From Prevotella sp. UBA2444 (GTDB lineage: Bacteria; Bacteroidota; Bacteroidia; Bacteroidales; Bacteroidaceae), in the NCBI GenBank assembly GCA_002342665.1, contig DDQK01000026.1, positions 8,093-72,092 of the forward strand: a stretch of 64,000 bases of DNA, written 5' to 3'. The notes under the pieces are model-generated. The model was not told the DNA's origin. It did not search any database and was given only the letters and a program-made list of their open reading frames with translations. Both the position numbers and the translations under genes were made by a program. Shown here piece by piece: positions 59,810 through 64,000 of this stretch; the stretch's first letter is position 1, and the number at the start of each line of letters is the position of its first letter.

Positions 59810-59826
59810 TTAGACAAACTCTTCAC
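59793..59826. terminator. Inverted repeat spanning the ends of two convergent genes
   Basis: A 14-bp perfect inverted repeat (59793-59806 / 59813-59826, GTGAAGAGTTTGTC and its complement). The 6-bp loop TGATTA holds both stop codons. Both proteins end in EEFV. It probably works as a hairpin between the convergent genes, though no T-run follows. Confidence 0.8.
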
Positions 59827-60904
59827 CATATTTCATCCGTACTTCACTGACGTACTTACGCACCATCGACGAGGAGTCGCCCTTCTTGCAGATGAACAAC
59901 ACATTGTCTTTCTCAGCCACAATATAGCCGTCAAGTCCGTTGAACACGCCAAGTCGTCCCTTGGGCAACTTGATGACATTGTTGTGACAATCCTCCATCA
60001 TAACCTCAGAGTCGATTACCACGTTGTCGTCCTCCACCTTGCTCATCGATTCGTATATGGCGTGCCATGTGCCAAGATCAGCCCATCCGAAGTCACACTT
60101 CATCACGTAGACATGTTTGCCTTGCTCCAGGACAGCATAGTCGAGCGACAGGTTCGGGTAGCGGGGGTAGTTCTCACTCACGAATTTCATCTCCTCCTCA
60201 TAGCTGTAATTGATCCGCTTGTACCGCAGACTCCTAAGCACGTCGGGGAATATATACTCAAACGACTTGAGCAGATACTGCACATTGGAGAGGAAGATGC
60301 CCGTATTCCAGTAGAACTCGCCACTCTCCATAAACATCTTGGCAAACCCACGGTCAGGCTTCTCCGTAAACGACTTGACGGCATATACATCGGGCTTGCA
60401 GCTTTGTTCACCTATCTGTATATAGCCGTAGCCCGGCTCTGGCCTGGAAGGTCTGACTCCCATCACCACCAACACATCGTTTTCCGTCACATAGCTGATG
60501 CCTATCTCCACACTTCGTGCAAACTCAGACTCATTGAGTACCATCTGGTCTGAGGGCATGACAATAACGTTGGCCTCCGGACACCGCTTCTGGATACGCA
60601 TTGCAGCCCAAGCCACGCTTGGAGCAGTATTACGGTGAATAGGCTCCACCATGATGTTGCGCTCTGGCACTTCTGGCAGCTGCTCGCGAGCCATTGCAAG
60701 ATATTCCCGGCAGGTACAGACGTAGATGTTTTCTCTGGGCAGCAACTTCACCATCCTGTCGAAGGTAGCCTGAAGCTGAGTACGTCCCGTACCAAAGAAG
60801 TCGATAAACTGCTTAGGATACAAATCACGACTACAGGGCCACAGCCTACGGCCACGACCTCCTGCAAGGATGATGCAGTAGTTTTTGCTATCGGTCTTTT
60901 CCAT
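59810..60904 (-). CDS. manC: Mannose-1-phosphate guanylyltransferase
   Basis: A 364-residue nucleotidyltransferase making GDP-mannose. The pyrophosphorylase motif ILAGGRGRRLWPCSRDLYPKQF is clear, followed by FTEKPDRGFAKMFMESGEFYWNTGIFL and FGWADLGTWHAIYE. No isomerase domain is fused. The product feeds GDP-fucose, GDP-mannose or glycan synthesis. A weak -7 (TATCTTCG) lies near 60946 on the minus strand. Confidence 0.95.
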   Translation of the reverse strand: MEKTDSKNYCIILAGGRGRRLWPCSRDLYPKQFIDFFGTGRTQLQATFDRMVKLLPRENIYVCTCREYLAMAREQLPEVPERNIMVEPIHRNTAPSVAWAAMRIQKRCPEANVIVMPSDQMVLNESEFARSVEIGISYVTENDVLVVMGVRPSRPEPGYGYIQIGEQSCKPDVYAVKSFTEKPDRGFAKMFMESGEFYWNTGIFLSNVQYLLKSFEYIFPDVLRSLRYKRINYSYEEEMKFVSENYPRYPNLSLDYAVLEQGKHVYVMKCDFGWADLGTWHAIYESMSKVEDDNVVIDSEVMMEDCHNNVIKLPKGRLGVFNGLDGYIVAEKDNVLFICKKGDSSSMVRKYVSEVRMKYGEEFV

Positions 60905-61016
60905 GCATAATATTTATAGTTTCATTTTCTGTGGGCGAAGATACGCAAATTATACGATATAAGCAAGCTTTTTTTATTTTTTTATCAGAAAACTTGGTTA
61001 TTTCAGATTTTTATAT

Positions 61017-61024
61017 TACCTTTG
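61017..61024 (+). promoter_or_regulatory. -7 element of the tRNA-Leu promoter
   Basis: TACCTTTGCGCCC at 61017, about 38 bases before the mature tRNA. Confidence 0.65.
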
Positions 61025-61061
61025 CGCCCGATTTCGGTGAGTATCCAGCAATGTGCATCAT

Positions 61062-61143
61062 GCCCAGATGGCGGAATCGGTAGACGCGCTGGTCTCAAAC
61101 ACCAGTGGGGCAACCCGTGCCGGTTCGACCCCGGCTCTGGGTA
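61062..61143 (+). tRNA. tRNA-Leu (anticodon CAA)
   Basis: GCCCAGA pairs with TCTGGGT (one G-U), anticodon stem CTGGT/ACCAG encloses CT-CAA-AC, a long variable arm (TGGGGCAACCCGT) marks the class II leucine type, TTCGACC T-loop, discriminator A. The CCA tail is not encoded. The 82-nt gene is followed by terminator and mobile-element remnants. Confidence 0.93.
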
Positions 61144-61149
61144 CTTAGA

Positions 61150-61188
61150 ACATCTTGTAAGTCATTGATTTACAAGGTGTTTTCTTTT
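61150..61188 (+). terminator. Terminator after tRNA-Leu
   Basis: ACATCTTGTAA (61150-61160) / TTACAAGGTGT (61170-61180) followed by TTTCTTTT. Confidence 0.85.
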
Positions 61189-61240
61189 CTAGAATGTTAA
61201 AAAGGTGCTATTTTTCATATAACAGACATACTAACAATGA

Positions 61241-61277
61241 AAAGCCCAGCTGACCAATAAACCAGTTGGGCTTTTTA
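61241..61277. terminator. Bidirectional terminator
   Basis: AAAGCCCAGCTG (61241-61252) / CCAGTTGGGCTTTTT (61262-61276) with A and T runs on both sides; serves the leftward pseudogene and backs up the tRNA terminator. Confidence 0.8.
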
Positions 61278-61300
61278 CTATATTGTTTGAGCACCATAGC

Positions 61301-61808
61301 TTAAACTATTACTTCCCAAAAACCGCCTTTATCTGGACCTACTCGACGAACGGCACCTTGCTCTTGTAGTTTCTTGATGTTTCTTGCAATGTTTCTCCTG
61401 TCAACACCTATGATTTCAGCCATTTTAGTGGTTGAAATATAAGGATCCTCCTTTATCAAGTCGATAATTTTCTGTGACGTTTTCTGTGGCATTCACCTTT
61501 TCTGTGACGTTTACATTCACCCTTTCATCATTTACAGCCACCTTTTCTGCAACCTTTGGCACTGTAATCTTCAGGATGAACTCGTCAGTTCTGAAAGATG
61601 GAACATTCGCACCATTAGCCTCTTGTTCACGACAGATACGATCAAAGCCATCGCCAAACTCCTTGACAAAGTGATATGCTTTGAGGAAGGCTGCAATCTT
61701 GGGATTACGAGAGAAGTGGGTATGCCGGATGTTGGTTGGTTTCACTTGTCCTGGGAGTTTGCCCGGAGATTCAAACACCAACCGGTCATCAAACATTTTG
61801 ATATCCAT
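61301..61808 (-). pseudogene. Truncated, frameshifted ATP-binding transcriptional regulator (AlbA_2/AAA_4 type)
   Basis: Two frames of one protein: MDIKMFDDRLVFESPGKLPG ... IAAFLKAYHFVKEFGDGFDR (61808 to about 61480) and, after a frameshift within the TEKVNATENVTEN repeat region, IIDLIKEDPYISTTKMAEII to the end (winged helix). This is the C-terminal half of the widespread RecG-like/Schlafen-like ATP-binding regulators; the N-terminal AlbA-type domain is absent and a stop lies just upstream of 61808. Part of a degraded mobile region. Confidence 0.8.
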
Positions 61809-61838
61809 AAGTTATTCTTTTCTTAATGAGAAGATAGA

Positions 61839-62609
61839 TTATTTCTTCTTGTTCTTCAGCATTTTCTTCTGCTCACTTACCAAACGGCGTTCTACCTTTT
61901 TGACATCCTCTGCAGGAGGAAGATTTTCTGGGATAATACCTCGCTCTGTGAGCATCTTACGTACTGCGGCATTATTGTCAACATGTTCCCGTGTGATGGA
62001 TGCTTCACCTTGAAGGTCTTTGGCTTGCACATTGACACTTGTCATCTCCGCAGCGAAGTCTTTTGCCTTGATGCTTATAGTGGGAAGGAAATCGGCAAGA
62101 GGACGGCCTTGTGGCATCCCCAACTTACGTTTCATCATGTTTGTGCTCAAACGGAAGAGTGCCTGATCCCCTTTGGAACGGATAACAGCGAAAGTCTGGT
62201 CATTTACTCCACGTTCATACAAGATGCCTGAAAGTTTTCGTTCTGTCTCCTGCAATTTGGCTCGTGCTTTAACTCGCTCTACTTCCAAAAGACGTTGCTC
62301 TATCAGTTCTGCACGACGGGTTTGAACTGCAAAATAAGTCTGTGCAAAAGCAATCTGCGGCTTTCTTGGGTCGCCATTCTGTGCGACCAGATAGCAAGCA
62401 TAGCGGGTAAGCATAATGTCATCCACTTCTCGCTGTGCACCTTTTCCTGCAGTTATCATCTTATTGACGTCAATAAAATGGTCTATTACATTCTGTCCTA
62501 CATTGGCACATGCCTCTTTTGCCTTCGCAATAACATTTGTAAAGTTTTGCCAAAGACTATATCCGAATAACTTTTGCAAATCCCTTGCACTCCAGCATTC
62601 AGTTTCGTC
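61839..62609 (-). pseudogene. 5'-truncated dinD-like gene
   Basis: The frame matches DNA-damage-inducible protein D from [19 protein letters not shown] through [19 protein letters not shown] and [20 protein letters not shown] to the end. The N-terminal 20-30 residues are replaced at about 62609 by an out-of-frame piece of integrase, so the gene has lost its own start. A read-through frame from 62723 encodes unrelated sequence first. Confidence 0.75.
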
Positions 62610-62785
62610 AAGAGGCTGGCAACGGTCTTGATATTGGCACCATTGTTGAGGATGTTCACGGCGAAGGAATGGCGAGCACAATGCCAACTGATGTGCTTGT
62701 CGATGCCGGCACGTTTCACCCACCGCTTAACGGACTTGCAGCAGCTTTCGTATGATGGGAGGTTGAAAACGAGTGATTCCTTTGT
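62610..62785 (-). pseudogene. Internal fragment of a tyrosine recombinase
   Basis: [20 protein letters not shown] and the HxxR-containing [20 protein letters not shown] are typical of phage/CTn integrases. Both ends are missing: on the 5' side it joins an HU-like fragment near 62785, and on the 3' side it joins dinD-like sequence right after KTVASLL. The catalytic Tyr is absent. Confidence 0.78.
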
Positions 62786-62903
62786 CTCTCCTTCTTTTGG
62801 CCAGTTCGTCTTCGCTGAGAGTAGACTCATACTTCACCCTGCCATACCATTTACCGTATGAACTCTGATTCGCAATGTTGTTTCTTCCTAACTTGATTTT
62901 CAT
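62786..62903 (-). pseudogene. N-terminal fragment of an HU-like or integrase-like DNA-binding protein
   Basis: From ATG 62903 the frame reads MKIKLGRNNI ... SSYGKWYGRVKYESTLSEDE, which resembles the start of HU-family proteins of Bacteroidota or an integrase arm domain. It terminates early after the junction with integrase sequence. Confidence 0.45.
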
Positions 62904-62921
62904 ACCTTGTCTTTTTTAATT

Positions 62922-64000
62922 CTACAATTCTTCAGTTCTTTTCACATACCATCCCCTAACGCCTCTTATCGCTCCATACCTGAAGTGGAGGCGCTTCAGG
63001 GCTGTTGTCAGTGCCCTGATGGTTGGCACATCGTTCTGCTTCAGGTGTGTCCGTAGTTCTTTCTGGATGTCAACGGCACGCATGAAGTTCTCTTTCCTTG
63101 GTTCCCCAGGCTTAAAGTAGGAGAGCAGTACCGCCTCGGCGGTCGACTCGCACAGGTACGTAAGGTTGTGTTGCTCGATGGCAGCCTCTTCGTCCTTCGA
63201 GAAGTGGTAAGGCTCACCATGGCTCAGTTCGTATATCGCCTGTGCGTACATCTGACGGTAGTCGACAGGCGTCTCGGTGTCGATCATCCCCGTGACCTCG
63301 CAGCAGAGATAGCGCCGGGAGCCAGTCGCATCGCAGAGCGGCTCGCGGTCGTTGGTGGTGGCTATGAACGAGGCCATGCGGGGGCGCAGTTCATACTGGT
63401 CGCTGCGCATGCGGCGCGTCTGAACGTCCTTCTCGGTCAGTATGCGCTTGATCTTCGCCTGTTCGCGGTCTGTCTTAGCGTTATACTCATCGATGTTCAC
63501 CAGCAGCATCCGGCAGAGCATGCGCTCCACCTGTTCGGCGGCGTCAAGTTTGATGTCGTCGATGTAGTATTCGCGCAGTTCCGGCGGCAGAAGCAGTCGG
63601 CAGAAGGTCGACTTGTGGGTGCCCTGTGCCCCGATGAGCATCGGCACCACGCTGTTGCCGTAGTCACGGGAGAGATTCATCCACTGGGCCACTACAGCCA
63701 GCATCCAGCGGTGGAAGTGGTCGGGCCAGCAGTCGTAGTCGGTGGGCACGCGCCGCGCCATCAGGCGGATATGGTCGGTCTGTCCGTCCCACTGGCCGCA
63801 GTGGTCGAGGAACTCCTTCACGGGATTATAGAGCGGTACGAGTGCGCTGCGCACATACAATTCCACGTCGATTGACCAAGCCACGCCCACCTGTTCCATC
63901 TGCTCGATGGCCATGCGCCTCAGTTGCCGGTCGGTCAGTTGCTGCCAAGCGGCATTTTCATGGCAGCCGTAAAGAGGCTTCTTTCTGCTCCATGGAAGCT
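62922..64000 (-). CDS. VirE/VapE-like P-loop ATPase of a mobile element, 5' end beyond the window
   Basis: The frame is open to the right edge (upstream residues KPLYGCHENAAWQQLTDRQL precede the first ATG at 63914). Walker A GAQGTHKSTFCRLLLP, Walker B LLVNIDEYNA, ATTNDREPLCDATGSRRYLC sensor region. Proteins of this virulence-associated E/BT4734 type are found in Bacteroidota prophages and integrative elements, probably as primase-helicase partners. High GC compared with the debris at 61301-62900. Partial gene, at least 359 codons. Confidence 0.85.
   Translation of the reverse strand, partial: LPWSRKKPLYGCHENAAWQQLTDRQLRRMAIEQMEQVGVAWSIDVELYVRSALVPLYNPVKEFLDHCGQWDGQTDHIRLMARRVPTDYDCWPDHFHRWMLAVVAQWMNLSRDYGNSVVPMLIGAQGTHKSTFCRLLLPPELREYYIDDIKLDAAEQVERMLCRMLLVNIDEYNAKTDREQAKIKRILTEKDVQTRRMRSDQYELRPRMASFIATTNDREPLCDATGSRRYLCCEVTGMIDTETPVDYRQMYAQAIYELSHGEPYHFSKDEEAAIEQHNLTYLCESTAEAVLLSYFKPGEPRKENFMRAVDIQKELRTHLKQNDVPTIRALTTALKRLHFRYGAIRGVRGWYVKRTEEL

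Noticed and set aside
1-64000. CRISPR arrays, complete insertion sequences, origin of replication
   Set aside because: No regularly spaced direct repeats of 25-40 bp, no intact transposase with terminal repeats and no DnaA-box cluster were seen; the short arrays present are 7-10-bp units.

Overview
The window reads as a chromosomal segment of a Bacteroidota, most like an anaerobic gut Prevotellaceae/Bacteroidaceae member. The support is SusC/SusD outer-membrane pairs, the Bacteroidota promoter signature (TTTG about 20 bp upstream of TAnnTTTG, here usually TACCTTTGCACCC), no Shine-Dalgarno dependence, A-rich start sites, a serine-type sulfatase with an anaerobic maturase, and an assimilatory APS-reductase route. 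The taxonomic call is inference from gene content.

Layout. 1-4940: end of a SusC/SusD operon with a papain-like lipoprotein. 5064-5756: orphan LuxR-type regulator. 5757-16078: sulfur core. A leftward operon encodes a DsrE2-like protein, a TusA protein, a family-2 encapsulin shell with a cyclic-nucleotide-binding-like insertion, a cysteine desulfurase with a long N-terminal extension, and O-acetylhomoserine sulfhydrylase. Facing it are a ThiD-like/AraC fusion regulator with pdxS-pdxT, then a sulfur-carrier system (ThiS-like protein ending GGGSL, ThiF-like E1, JAMM protease). 15034-25816: sulfur scavenging operon (Cys/Met-rich leader peptide, anion-binding protein, SusC/SusD, Ser-type sulfatase, rhodanese-thioredoxin protein, YeiH-like transporter) and the sulfatase maturase. 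25851-41931: leftward sulfate assimilation block (cysD-cysN-cysH, a decayed second copy of it, a Pst-like ABC transporter, the tetrapyrrole genes needed for siroheme, sulfite reductase fused to TusA, RidA). 42099-46920: TcdA, HMA protein, TonB receptor, CysS. 46999-60904: mostly housekeeping genes (ketoacyl synthase, CoA transferase, hemolysin III, AAA+ ATPase, RNase R, epimerase, PAP2, GreA, HIT, GDP-mannose pyrophosphorylase). 61062-64000: tRNA-Leu followed by mobile-element debris and a VirE-like ATPase cut by the window edge.

The main finding is a shared promoter architecture. An inverted repeat ATACC-N8-GGTAT lies 45 bp (four promoters) or 47-48 bp (two promoters) upstream of the -7 element. 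It precedes the encapsulin operon, the ThiS/ThiF/JAMM operon, the sulfatase operon, the 13-gene sulfate/siroheme operon, the pstB-cysH segment and, with one mismatch, the TonB receptor gene. This ties an encapsulin, a protein-thiocarboxylate pathway, sulfate ester scavenging and sulfate reduction into one inferred sulfur regulon. I infer that sulfide or persulfide is handled by the CD/TusA/DsrE2 proteins, may be stored in the nanocompartment, and is delivered as a protein thiocarboxylate to MetY to make homocysteine. PLP made by PdxST would serve the desulfurase and MetY.
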